Shown here: piece by piece, positions 1 to 7,438 of the stretch
Position numbering within the stretch: the stretch's first letter is position 1
Layout of the letters: every line of letters begins with the position of its first letter
IMG/VR virus record: IMGVR_UViG_3300029286_003398
Location: 1-36,507 of that record
Origin: a virus
Strand: one strand, 5' to 3'
DNA: 36,507 nucleotides
Made by a program: the position numbers and the translations under genes
Notes under the pieces: generated by a model
The model's input: the letters and a program-made list of their open reading frames with translations, nothing else
Told to the model about the DNA's origin: nothing
Databases searched by the model: none

Positions 1-1698
1 TCAAAACCTTTAGCGTGTTTTCTATAGCGCTGCGGGTCATGTCCTGGCAGTTCTTGGCCTGAATGCCTCCGTCTTGCAGCTGGCTGCTATTGCGACCCGT
101 AACGATAAAGTTGTGATTATCTTTGACCTCTATGTCGTAAACGGCTTCCTTGCGGCTTAGATCCTTGAAAGCCGATACCACGTTGTACGAATACGGCTTA
201 AACTGCGGATCCCACGAATATAGATCAGCTGTGTCGCATACGATGTCAGTCTTGTAGTGCAGATCTGAGTGCAGGTATGGTGCAACCTTATCAAGGAAAA
301 CATCCGACCCTTCCTTGTTTATCTTTATGACAAAATACTTGCCAGATACCATGGCTTTTTTGCACGCGACTCCCATGCTGATTAACTTCGCAACCAGCCT
401 ATCTACCGAATCTTCATCAAAAGAATTTGTGTGCAAGGTTATGTGGCGCTTGGTTTTGGCATTATTACTTCCGTCGTCCATGAACCATATGGCGACGCCT
501 CTCCAGTCTATCTTGTCGATAACCCACTGTGGACAGCTGTTTTTCTGATTCTTCGGGAAAGAACAGTTCGGAATTCCGAAACCCTTTGTCGCGAACCACC
601 ATCCCGGCTTCTTGTACTTGCCCTGTTCTGGAATAAATACACATTCTACCCCGAACATCTCCGCCTTCCACCTTGCATAGTTTTCCTGGCGAGCACCATG
701 CAGGACGCGAAGTCGATAGGAGTTGTTGGCGTATTCTTGAAGATTTCCATCTCCCAGGAACGAGCCTAGTACGATCTGGAGCTGGTCATCATTTATAGCC
801 CGAAGGTACTGTGATTTATTACCGGGATCTCCAATTACAAAATCTCCAACCTTGAGATTCTGGGCCTCTACCCACCCCTCTTCGGTCAAAAACTTGTGAT
901 CTTTGGTGCATTTCGCCCTGTACTTGCCGCACCTTAGTTCAAATACAGGCTTAGGTTCGCGCTTCCATGCGTGGACTACACTCTTATGCTCAAACTCCAT
1001 TGTTTGCTCATTTATCGTCTTGACGATAGGCAGCTCTTTTCCCGCCGCAAACATGTCGTATATTTTGCTTATCTTTATCTTGCCAGTTTCCGTCTTGATG
1101 AATGTGTTACCTACGAAACACTCGTCGTAAAGCAAAACATCCTGCGTACTACCGCGAATACGGTCGCCGGACTTGCCTATCGAGTCGACGCGAATCTTGC
1201 TCATTCCGATAAAGTTTTTCTGCGTCTGTGTGTCCTCTAGATCTACTGTCCTGGTAACCTTTAGAGCTCGCTTGCCAATATAGTTGTCCTTGGCACCGCT
1301 AATTAGATTAGCAAGAATGTCTTTTGCATAGACGCCGCAGCGCTTGAGGTCTGGGAAAACATGCATCACTCGAATAGGTGGTTTGCCTGACTCAGTACTA
1401 TACAGTCCAGAGCTGGCCATGTGCAGGCTCAGCACTCCGGCCATGATAGTGGCACCGACCTGACGGCCTTTTAGCAGAATGATGGGCTTTGCCTCTTTGT
1501 TCTCTACCTGCGCAGACACTGCCCGGTATATTTCTGCCATGTACTTCCATCCCGACCCCGATAGGTCGAATGGTTTTCCATCTATGGTCAGATTGTTTTC
1601 TGCAAAGCTAACAGGGTCAATGATCGAGATATCTCTCTTGATTTCATTGAAGATATCTTTTGACGTTAACGCCTTGACTTTCTTAGGGCTTACCATCT
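1..1698 (-). CDS. terL: Terminase large subunit (DNA packaging ATPase), partial, intein-interrupted
   Basis: This is the ATPase half of the motor that packages phage DNA into the prohead. The frame is open from about 1686 to the left edge, so the nuclease half lies outside the window. A Walker A-like stretch LLKGRQVGAT has its lysine at the front of the loop, as in lambda-type terminases. Walker B LLYDE is cut by an intein after the Glu; joining the flanks gives LLYDECQDM, the usual terminase DExQDM signature. The best start is ATG 1698, with GGAG seven bases upstream, but that frame stops after ten codons. The terminase frame lies -1 relative to it, across AAGAAAAAG near 1677-1685. One extra A would fuse them and give an N-terminus MVSPKKKVKALTSKD. 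Otherwise the first in-frame ATG is about 50 codons further in. The family call is secure; the start is not. Confidence 0.9.
50..1120 (-). mobile_element. Intein with LAGLIDADG homing endonuclease inside terL
   Basis: This is a 357-residue protein-splicing element in frame in terL. It begins with Cys1 (CFVGNT), directly after the Walker B Asp-Glu. A splicing block B is seen as CTKDHKF, with its His near residue 75. Two LAGLIDADG-type motifs, FLGDG near residue 121 and MDDG near residue 214, mark a homing endonuclease in the middle. Block F reads YDIEVKDNHNF. The element ends in AKN, followed by Cys as the +1 residue of the C-extein (CQDM). The penultimate residue is Lys, not the usual His. 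I saw no stop codon or frameshift, so both splicing and endonuclease parts look intact. The boundaries are inferred from the intein blocks and from the extein join restoring DECQDM. Confidence 0.9.
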
Positions 1699-1708
1699 GC
1701 TTTCTCCA

Positions 1709-1739
1709 TAAACACAAATCCGGCTATTGAAGCCGGACT
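1709..1739 (-). terminator. Intergenic hairpin, terminator-like
   Basis: TCCGGCT at 1721-1727 pairs with AGCCGGA at 1733-1739 around a five-base loop. Read on the minus strand it is followed by TTTGTGTTT. It lies between the 169-residue gene and terL, so it could end or attenuate transcription before terL. The T-tract is imperfect. Confidence 0.6.
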
Positions 1740-1760
1740 TATTGTAATCTGAAGCCGCAT

Positions 1761-2270
1761 TCAGTGCTTTAGCTTGTCTGATATGTTTTCGAAGGTCTCG
1801 TTATCTTCTTTTGAGGCGCTGCCTTCCGGCTTGTTATACAGAGTTGGTACAGGCGCGGGCATCTCGACCTTGTATTTTGATAGCAGCTTTTCGATAAAAT
1901 CCCTTAATTCGGCCTTGTGCTCGCGCACAAGCTCTGTCTTGTGAGCAAATTTATTCTTGATATCATCCATGACTGCAAGGCTATCTATGCCCGACCGGCG
2001 CAGCTCTATTAGACCTGCGATATAGGACTTGACCTCGGAGAGGTCGTGCTCCGCATCCCCTGCAATGACAAGCCTAAATGCGACAGATGCCTGCTTTTTG
2101 AGAGAAGCTTGCTTGGTTAGATGCGAGGCTGAGTCAAGGCAAACCCTGGCGCGCAGCTCGTCTACTTTGGCCTCAACGGTCTTGAAATGCTCGCCAGATT
2201 CAGCACTAAGTCCGTCCTGCTTTAGCTCGCTTTTAACAAGATCCTTGTAAAGTTCGTCCCAAATTGTCAT
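1761..2270 (-). CDS. Unknown helical phage protein
   Basis: This 169-residue protein is not recognised. It is rich in Lys, Glu, Leu and Ala and is probably almost entirely alpha-helical, with charged heptad-like stretches (ELRARV, IEKLLSKY) that suggest coiled coil. The last 30 residues are polar and probably flexible. The start ATG has GAGG six bases upstream, right after the stop of the preceding gene, so the two are co-transcribed and probably translationally coupled. It contains SLKKQAS, one of several short hydrophobic-Lys-Lys-x-Ala motifs in this region. Its place immediately upstream of terL fits a packaging or head role (small terminase or scaffold-like), but no motif shows this. Confidence 0.75.
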   Translation of the reverse strand: MTIWDELYKDLVKSELKQDGLSAESGEHFKTVEAKVDELRARVCLDSASHLTKQASLKKQASVAFRLVIAGDAEHDLSEVKSYIAGLIELRRSGIDSLAVMDDIKNKFAHKTELVREHKAELRDFIEKLLSKYKVEMPAPVPTLYNKPEGSASKEDNETFENISDKLKH

Positions 2271-2277
2271 ATTTTCC

Positions 2278-3153
2278 TCAGGCTGGATAGGACTTGTTGC
2301 CTACGCTCTGGGTGCCGATATCTACTTCTTCTCCGATCCGGCTAAAGTCACGGTCAATCAACATGCCTTTCTCGCGGAGCAGGGAGTGGACCGATAGGTG
2401 GTCGCGGTCGGTGAAGGTGTACTTCTTGGCCAGGTCGCGATAAACCGTCTCAATGTTGCGACCATAGGTCACATGTGAACGAATTATGATATTCGTGATC
2501 TCATGGAGGAAGGGATCTGCCATCAGGACGATGCGGGCCGACGAGGCCTCTTTCTTGAATTGGCCCGACTCCCACTCCATATAAGCGCGAACCTGGATGT
2601 CAGACGGCTCTTCAAGAGCTACCGGGAGCAGGGTCTCCTGACCGTCCGCTTCGGCTCGAATGTAGTAGGCCGGATCGCCGTCGGCGCCGATACGCGTAAA
2701 AACGGACGACGACAGCTTAAAAGCAGCAGTTTTACGGCGCGACTTCTTGGAGGCCAGGCCTTCGAGCGCTTCTTCCAGTCGGGCAACATAGTCGTAGATC
2801 TTATCGCGGATGCCCTCGGCCTCTTCCTCATCAATAGTGTTCTTCTCATCCGAACGAATCGCCTTGCTAATCTCGGCATCTAGGCGTTTCAGGTAGGCAA
2901 TGGCGCGCTCGCAGCCAACCGTGGTGTGCCCCTTGTGGCGCGGGATCCCGTCCATCTTCTGAGCCAGGTAAGATAGGAACTTGCTGTGATCGCCATGGTG
3001 CTCCCAGTCGGTCTCTTCGTCCTCATCGTCGCCCTTGCTGCGGTCCAGTGACTTATCTGAGCCAGGAAGAACGTCTACTTCAAATACAGAGCCATCATCC
3101 CCTTCGCCAAGCAGGATGTCGTCATTGATAATGTCAAGAAGATCGTCATTCAT
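2278..3153 (-). CDS. Unknown phage protein with acidic N-terminus
   Basis: This 291-residue protein has no recognised family. I chose the ATG at 3153 (MNDDLLD) because GAGG lies six bases upstream; a start four codons earlier is possible. The first 55 residues are very acidic (GDDEDEETDW). A helical middle follows, then a probable globular C-terminal half with YYIRAEADGQETLLPVAL and a histidine-containing SVHSLLREKG. It contains QFKKEASS and RRKTAAF, resembling short motifs in neighbouring genes. The start overlaps the end of the upstream gene by eight bases, so it sits in the same minus-strand operon between a Cys-containing unknown and the 169-residue protein. A structural or head-completion role is possible from position only. 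Confidence 0.75.
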   Translation of the reverse strand: MNDDLLDIINDDILLGEGDDGSVFEVDVLPGSDKSLDRSKGDDEDEETDWEHHGDHSKFLSYLAQKMDGIPRHKGHTTVGCERAIAYLKRLDAEISKAIRSDEKNTIDEEEAEGIRDKIYDYVARLEEALEGLASKKSRRKTAAFKLSSSVFTRIGADGDPAYYIRAEADGQETLLPVALEEPSDIQVRAYMEWESGQFKKEASSARIVLMADPFLHEITNIIIRSHVTYGRNIETVYRDLAKKYTFTDRDHLSVHSLLREKGMLIDRDFSRIGEEVDIGTQSVGNKSYPA

Positions 3154-3691
3154 TGTTTTCCTCATCAGCGAACAAATCGTCTAGGACCTGCTGTGTTTTC
3201 TTCAGATCAGGGCCTACTAATTCTGTGTTTTCCGTAGAATTTGCATTTATTATTAGCCCGGCATCATCCTGACTGGCATAGCCATAGATGCCATCAAACA
3301 GGTTTGCGTTCCCGGGATTGTCCCAGTAACTGGCAAGCGGATAGCTATAATAGCCATGAATGCCCATTGCCCCAAACATGCGCGGATACACCTGTATGGC
3401 ATCCATGGCCGAATCAGATATGCCGGCACCTGGCTCGCCATAATCGCAGTGAACAACCTTGCCGTTTTCGGCAAGCTTGTCGGCAAATACACACCGGCCC
3501 TGACCATGCAGAGCATAAGCGGCGACATTGTGCTGTTTTTGCACATCCCTGGACTCTGGATCGACATTCGCCAGAGCCTCCATCCGCAGGACTGAGTCGC
3601 CGGCATTGCGGCAGGCCACCTGGATACCAAGGCCAAATGGGCAGCGATTTATTCCATCTGGAGTCCGGATGACAGCTAGCTTCTTCAACAT
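3146..3691 (-). CDS. Unknown protein with scattered cysteines
   Basis: This 181-residue protein is not recognised. The frame opens further upstream, but ATG 3691 (MLKKLAVIRTPDG) follows AGGTGTC and forms an ATGTTGA overlap with the end of the gene before it, so I use it. Four cysteines fall in two groups: CPFGLGIQVAC, then one in GRCVFAD and one in VVHCDYG. This could be a metal site or disulphides. The C-terminal half is rich in Gly, Tyr and Asp (MGIHGYYSYP, GIYGYASQDD), typical of beta-rich virion proteins, and the final 30 residues are acidic. Context is the head and packaging operon. Function unknown. Confidence 0.75.
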   Translation of the reverse strand: MLKKLAVIRTPDGINRCPFGLGIQVACRNAGDSVLRMEALANVDPESRDVQKQHNVAAYALHGQGRCVFADKLAENGKVVHCDYGEPGAGISDSAMDAIQVYPRMFGAMGIHGYYSYPLASYWDNPGNANLFDGIYGYASQDDAGLIINANSTENTELVGPDLKKTQQVLDDLFADEENNE

Positions 3692-4077
3692 GACACCTGT
3701 TCTATATACTTCAAGAAATCTCTTACTGCCTTGCTGGATCCAGCAGACTTCCAGTACTTGCGATTTCTTTCTTTTCCGCAATAGGCCTCTGTTGGGATTG
3801 CGGAATCAAGCGAGTAGGCCTCGTACACACGCTTTTTCAGCGACTTGGCGGCTCTTTTGCGGTACTCATCCAGTTGGCCCTGGAGACCCTCGCCCGAGCC
3901 ATAGTCATAATTTTGCCTGAAAAACGGCGGAACGCGAGCATCGTCGCCCGTCAGCGGATGATCCTCTGACCAGCCAGCAGTCGCACGAATAACGCACCCG
4001 GCATCAGGCCCGTGATCCCTGTGTAGGGCAAGGGCTTCGTTTATAATGTTTTGTTTCCAGCGCTTTAGATCAGACAT
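3685..4077 (-). CDS. Unknown small basic phage protein
   Basis: This 130-residue protein has no recognised domain. It is basic and aromatic, with TAGWSEDHPLTGDD and VPPFFRQNYDYGSG near the middle and a Lys/Arg-rich helix (KRAAKSLKKRVYEAY) after it. It overlaps the upstream nucleotidyltransferase gene by eight bases and the downstream gene by seven, so translation is probably coupled. An AGGA lies some distance before the ATG, so the ribosome site is only moderate. The compact coding spacing supports a real gene. I cannot assign a role. Confidence 0.7.
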   Translation of the reverse strand: MSDLKRWKQNIINEALALHRDHGPDAGCVIRATAGWSEDHPLTGDDARVPPFFRQNYDYGSGEGLQGQLDEYRKRAAKSLKKRVYEAYSLDSAIPTEAYCGKERNRKYWKSAGSSKAVRDFLKYIEQVSC

Positions 4078-4777
4078 GGTGCAGCATCCTCTGGCGAGCC
4101 AGTTCTCTCATCACAAGCTTGGTAACAGGTATGTGCTTGATAAGGTCGTGCTCATACAGCCAGTTGACTATTTCAGGATTTTTCCGAATCGCGTCATTTA
4201 TGATTCTGCCAGCATGCCTGTGATTAATCTTTTCAATTTTATGGAACTGCTTGACCAGCTCGTCCTCAAGCTGCTGCTCTGGCCGCATTCCTTCTGCGAT
4301 GTATTTTATCGCCCTCAGGAGCCTGACCGGATCGCGAAACGTAATCTCGGGACTCAGTGGGCATCGCAGGGTTTTGCTCTTTAAGTCTTCCAGTCCACCA
4401 CAAACATCAACAAAGTGACCATCGTCGCAGGCGATCATCATCGTATTAATTGTGAAATCTCGGCTGTACAGCTCGGATGCAAACGCCCCGTCCCTGTGCT
4501 CTGTGTAGAGCATGTGCGGGCCAAAATCCAGCTCAGTGCCATCCACGATCATCTTCTTGGAGCCGCTGCCTGTTTCATAGACTGGCACGCCAAAGTACTC
4601 GGCGACCAGATCCGCCAGAGCAATATTATCCGGGCTGCCACAGGTGATGTCGTAGTCAACTGGGTCGGCGCCGGCTATCATATTTCTAACTGCCCCGCCA
4701 ACTATAAAAGGCCTAGGCAGACCATTGGCTGCCGCCAATGATGCTACCTGCTTCATTATGGAGGCAACGGTTTTCAT
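4070..4777 (-). CDS. tRNA nucleotidyltransferase / poly(A) polymerase family protein
   Basis: This 235-residue protein has the head domain of class II CCA-adding enzymes and bacterial poly(A) polymerases. The G-G-x-V-R loop reads FIVGGAVRN (about residues 25-32). The metal-binding D-x-D reads DYDIT (about 41-45). The second motif is YSRDFTINTM (about 103-112), and the neck motif is RDPVRLLRAI (about 147-156). All key acidic residues are present. At about 235 residues it lacks most of the body and tail of the roughly 400-residue cellular enzymes. The likely activity is adding C or A to RNA 3' ends, perhaps repairing tRNAs cut by host defence, but this is inference. ATG 4777 follows the previous stop as TGATAATG; a TTG two codons earlier is less likely. 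Confidence 0.88.
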   Translation of the reverse strand: MKTVASIMKQVASLAAANGLPRPFIVGGAVRNMIAGADPVDYDITCGSPDNIALADLVAEYFGVPVYETGSGSKKMIVDGTELDFGPHMLYTEHRDGAFASELYSRDFTINTMMIACDDGHFVDVCGGLEDLKSKTLRCPLSPEITFRDPVRLLRAIKYIAEGMRPEQQLEDELVKQFHKIEKINHRHAGRIINDAIRKNPEIVNWLYEHDLIKHIPVTKLVMRELARQRMLHHV

Positions 4778-4779
4778 TA

Positions 4780-6159
4780 TCAAACCTTGGGCGGCAATAC
4801 AGGTGGTGGTGCGGGCGGCAGTGCAGCTGGCGTAGCTAATTCTGTAGTGCCCTCAGATGCTTCCGGAGGAGCTGGCTCGAGTGCCTTGACGAGCGGAAGG
4901 TCTTGGGGCCTCACGACCGTTTTAACAACAGTGGGAGCCATCTTTGGAGCCGTCTGCTGCTGGAGCTCTGCGCGTAGTTTGCCGACCAGGTCGTCAATCT
5001 TGTTCGCGGAGCCGTTGAACGCTTCCATCAGCTTTGCAGCAGCATCACCGATCTCTGGCATATGGCCGAAGCCAAGATTAAAGATGTCGATATCTCTCGC
5101 TGACAACTCTCTGATAATTGCGCGCTGGCGGAGGAAAGCCGAGATCTCTTCGAGCGAACTGAGGACTGCGTCCAGGTCATCGGGACGGGAGATGGAGCCG
5201 GCAACCTTTACGAACGCCTCGTCCGGGGCAGCTATCTTGCGAATTACGTCAGCGCCCTCAAACCAATCGTTCTGCTCCGCAGTGAAGGCTACCTTCTCAA
5301 TAACGTCCTGAAGGGTAGCAACCTTGAGCTTGCGGATGCTCTTTCGAAGAATATTAAGACTGTCCTCGACCGCGTCAAACTGCTCTTCCTTGAGCAGATG
5401 GCGATATTTTTCTAGCAGCTTGTCTATGGCGAATGTACGCCCGACCATCTTGTCGCGCATCTTCTTGAATTCTTCCGCAGACATCGGGTCGGTGTAGCGG
5501 TCGCGCGCTGGTTGCTCCACAGAGGCTTCCTGTGCAGGCTTCCTGTGCATGAACTCGTAGGCGAACGCACTGTCTGAATCGGGGCCGTATGCAACCTTTT
5601 TAATCAAAACGTCCTCCTGGGCACTCAGGTAGCCTAGATTCCTACCGGACTTGTACTTCAATCCATACCAGGAAAGGAAGGCCAAGCGGTCATCTATATC
5701 TAGGTCAGAAATCACTCTGCGAATCGCGTCTGCCTCTAAAACGCCCAAGGATATAAGGCTTGCCGCCCGAGACGCCAGAGAGGGGAAATCCTTTCTAATA
5801 CCCGTATATACAGCTGTATCTACCCGTATAGGGTAAGCTTCCTTCTTTAATCCTTTACCCAGAGAGAATGACAGGGTCTTATTAGGATCCTTGCCCTTGC
5901 CTAGGATCGACATTAGCTCTTTCGCTATTTCTCTTAGGGTACTCACTTCTGACCTAACAAAGTGGCTTAGCAGATCCTCGTACTCTGACTCCGACAGCTT
6001 TGTGTTTAGATGTCTGAGGGCATCAGTCAGGACTCTATCTAGGAAGAGGAGCTTCACCAGGTCCTGTTGTTCGACCCCACATCTTTCCGCTTTAGCAGAA
6101 ATGCCCTTTAAGCACTCCAGCATCTCGTCGTCAAGTTTGTCTTCTGTGAAATTAAACAT
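4780..6159 (-). CDS. Unknown large helical protein with Pro-rich tail, probable virion protein
   Basis: This 459-residue protein is not recognised. ATG 6159 follows GGGAGGATTA, an excellent ribosome site overlapping the end of the upstream gene, so the five codons before it are excluded. The body is helical and charged. The last 70 residues are low in complexity, with Pro-Ala runs (LPPAPPPVLPPKV). Short motifs of the form hydrophobic-Lys-x-x-Ala recur (GLKKEAY, IKKVAYG, IEKVAFT, FVKVAGS), resembling motifs in other proteins here. They could mark protease sites or domain linkers. Size and position between head-type genes and the nucleotidyltransferase suggest a virion or portal-associated protein, but nothing proves it. 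Confidence 0.75.
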   Translation of the reverse strand: MFNFTEDKLDDEMLECLKGISAKAERCGVEQQDLVKLLFLDRVLTDALRHLNTKLSESEYEDLLSHFVRSEVSTLREIAKELMSILGKGKDPNKTLSFSLGKGLKKEAYPIRVDTAVYTGIRKDFPSLASRAASLISLGVLEADAIRRVISDLDIDDRLAFLSWYGLKYKSGRNLGYLSAQEDVLIKKVAYGPDSDSAFAYEFMHRKPAQEASVEQPARDRYTDPMSAEEFKKMRDKMVGRTFAIDKLLEKYRHLLKEEQFDAVEDSLNILRKSIRKLKVATLQDVIEKVAFTAEQNDWFEGADVIRKIAAPDEAFVKVAGSISRPDDLDAVLSSLEEISAFLRQRAIIRELSARDIDIFNLGFGHMPEIGDAAAKLMEAFNGSANKIDDLVGKLRAELQQQTAPKMAPTVVKTVVRPQDLPLVKALEPAPPEASEGTTELATPAALPPAPPPVLPPKV

Positions 6160-6856
6160 TAATCCTCCCGCCAAGAGGGATAAGGCCGGTGTTCTCTGTG
6201 TACTCGAGCTCCTTCATCTTCAGGTTCAGACGCTCCATGAACTCAATCGCTAGGTTGGGATCTACGCTGTCGAGCGTGTCTCGCACTGCGTCGCGGATAA
6301 CCGTTGCATGGTCACGAACAATATTTATACTTACGCTTACCTCTGCTGACTGGACCGAAGCAGCAGTGTCCGCCTTGTCTTGCTGCTGCAAGATAGACAG
6401 GAGCAGCTTCATTTGATCTAGTAGTACTTTCTCGTTGCGCTCGTCCATCTTGCCGCCGGCATGCAGCTCGTTGTAGTAGAACTCCATGCGTCCTTTGATT
6501 ATAGTAAGGAGCTGTACAAGTTCTTTCTTTACGTTTATCTCTTCCTGTGCCAGCTTGGCAATCGCCTCTTGGTAGGCGGACGACTTGATTAGCTCGGCCT
6601 TGATCTCGGCATTTTCCTTTGCCCAGCGTGGAACTTCGCTCTCCTGGATGGCAATCTTACTTAGCTTTCCAGAGGGCATGAAGCGATCCCGGAAGTCATG
6701 TACTGTTCTCCAGTGTACATTTAGGTGCGCGTTATGCTTACCGGGATACTTATTCTTGAGGAACTCAGCTACGCTCTGAGGACTTTCTCCATCAGAAAGC
6801 ATCTTGATGATTATATCGCGATCTATGTGTCCAAGGATTTTGTTTTTTGTTGCCAT
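6152..6856 (-). CDS. Helix-turn-helix-like protein, possible small terminase
   Basis: This 234-residue protein begins with a region that looks like a DNA-binding helix-turn-helix: IKMLSDGESPQSVAEFL, followed by VHWRTVHDFRDRFMPSG (about residues 16-64). A long helical, coiled-coil-prone middle and a short C-terminal tail follow. The arrangement of N-terminal HTH, oligomerising helices and peptide tail matches small terminase subunits in outline, and it lies about 5 kb upstream of terL in the same operon. I saw no conserved signature, so this is only a candidate. No clear Shine-Dalgarno precedes the ATG; a strong GC hairpin lies just upstream. Its 3' end overlaps the next gene's start. Confidence 0.7.
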   Translation of the reverse strand: MATKNKILGHIDRDIIIKMLSDGESPQSVAEFLKNKYPGKHNAHLNVHWRTVHDFRDRFMPSGKLSKIAIQESEVPRWAKENAEIKAELIKSSAYQEAIAKLAQEEINVKKELVQLLTIIKGRMEFYYNELHAGGKMDERNEKVLLDQMKLLLSILQQQDKADTAASVQSAEVSVSINIVRDHATVIRDAVRDTLDSVDPNLAIEFMERLNLKMKELEYTENTGLIPLGGRINV

Positions 6857-6875
6857 GGTTTATATTACAAATGAC

Positions 6876-6897
6876 CCGGGGCCCGCCTGGGCCCCGG
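6876..6897 (-). terminator. Strong GC hairpin between genes
   Basis: CCGGGGCCC (6876-6884) and GGGCCCCGG (6889-6897) form a perfect nine-pair stem with a four-base loop. On the minus strand it lies after the 176-residue gene and is followed by TCATTTGTAATA, not a clean T-run. It may be a terminator, or an attenuator or processing site in front of the next gene. Confidence 0.55.
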
Positions 6898-6904
6898 TAA
6901 CAAA

Positions 6905-7435
6905 TCACTTGCTGAATTCGATTTGTTGTCGCAGTGGCCGGAATCTTTCGCTGCCGGCTGGTGTTTGTGCAGACACCGACCCTCCGACATACTTGGTTCC
7001 GTCATCCAAGACGAATCCCTTGTGAAAATCGTAAATCTTGTCAGTTACCGGATCACGATAAACGCCATCCGACACACGAAGCAGCTGAACTCCTGGTAGA
7101 TCGGGTGAGTGGCGGGTGCTGAGGCTGGCGCCGATGTCGCCAAGCGCAGAGCGATTGGGCGGGAGCATCTCTGTGCTGCGGCGCTTTGGTGGATCCCAGA
7201 ATGCCTCCGGGTTCGACGCAAACTTGCCCAGTACGCGATCCAGGCGATCAGCCGCAACGCGGTGGCCGTCAGCATCAAGGGCATCTGCAAACCCCACTAC
7301 GAGGCCTGCAACACGGCGCAGATCGTCTGTGTCGTAAGCAGCAAAGTCTAGGGCTGCGGCAGCAAGGGTGTCCTCGTCTGTGCCAGACTCATCAAGGCTG
7401 CTGATCTCTTGCTCAAGTTTTGCGATTTTCAGCAT
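6905..7435 (-). CDS. Unknown protein with LD-G-AD helical module
   Basis: This 176-residue protein has no recognised family. Residues of about 37-74 form a two-helix module with GFADALDADGHRVAADRLD and a following RVLGKFA. It closely resembles the C-terminus of the plus-strand protein ending at 10947 (AAALDSAGQRDAADQVDAVL). After a Pro/Arg-rich linker comes a beta-like region (GVYRDPVTDKIYDFHKGFVL). It starts three bases after the stop of the 499-residue gene, consistent with translational coupling; its own ribosome site is weak. The shared module suggests a common docking or oligomerisation function for phage particle proteins, which is inference. Confidence 0.72.
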   Translation of the reverse strand: MLKIAKLEQEISSLDESGTDEDTLAAAALDFAAYDTDDLRRVAGLVVGFADALDADGHRVAADRLDRVLGKFASNPEAFWDPPKRRSTEMLPPNRSALGDIGASLSTRHSPDLPGVQLLRVSDGVYRDPVTDKIYDFHKGFVLDDGTKYVGGSVSAQTPAGSERFRPLRQQIEFSK

Positions 7436-7438
7436 ATA

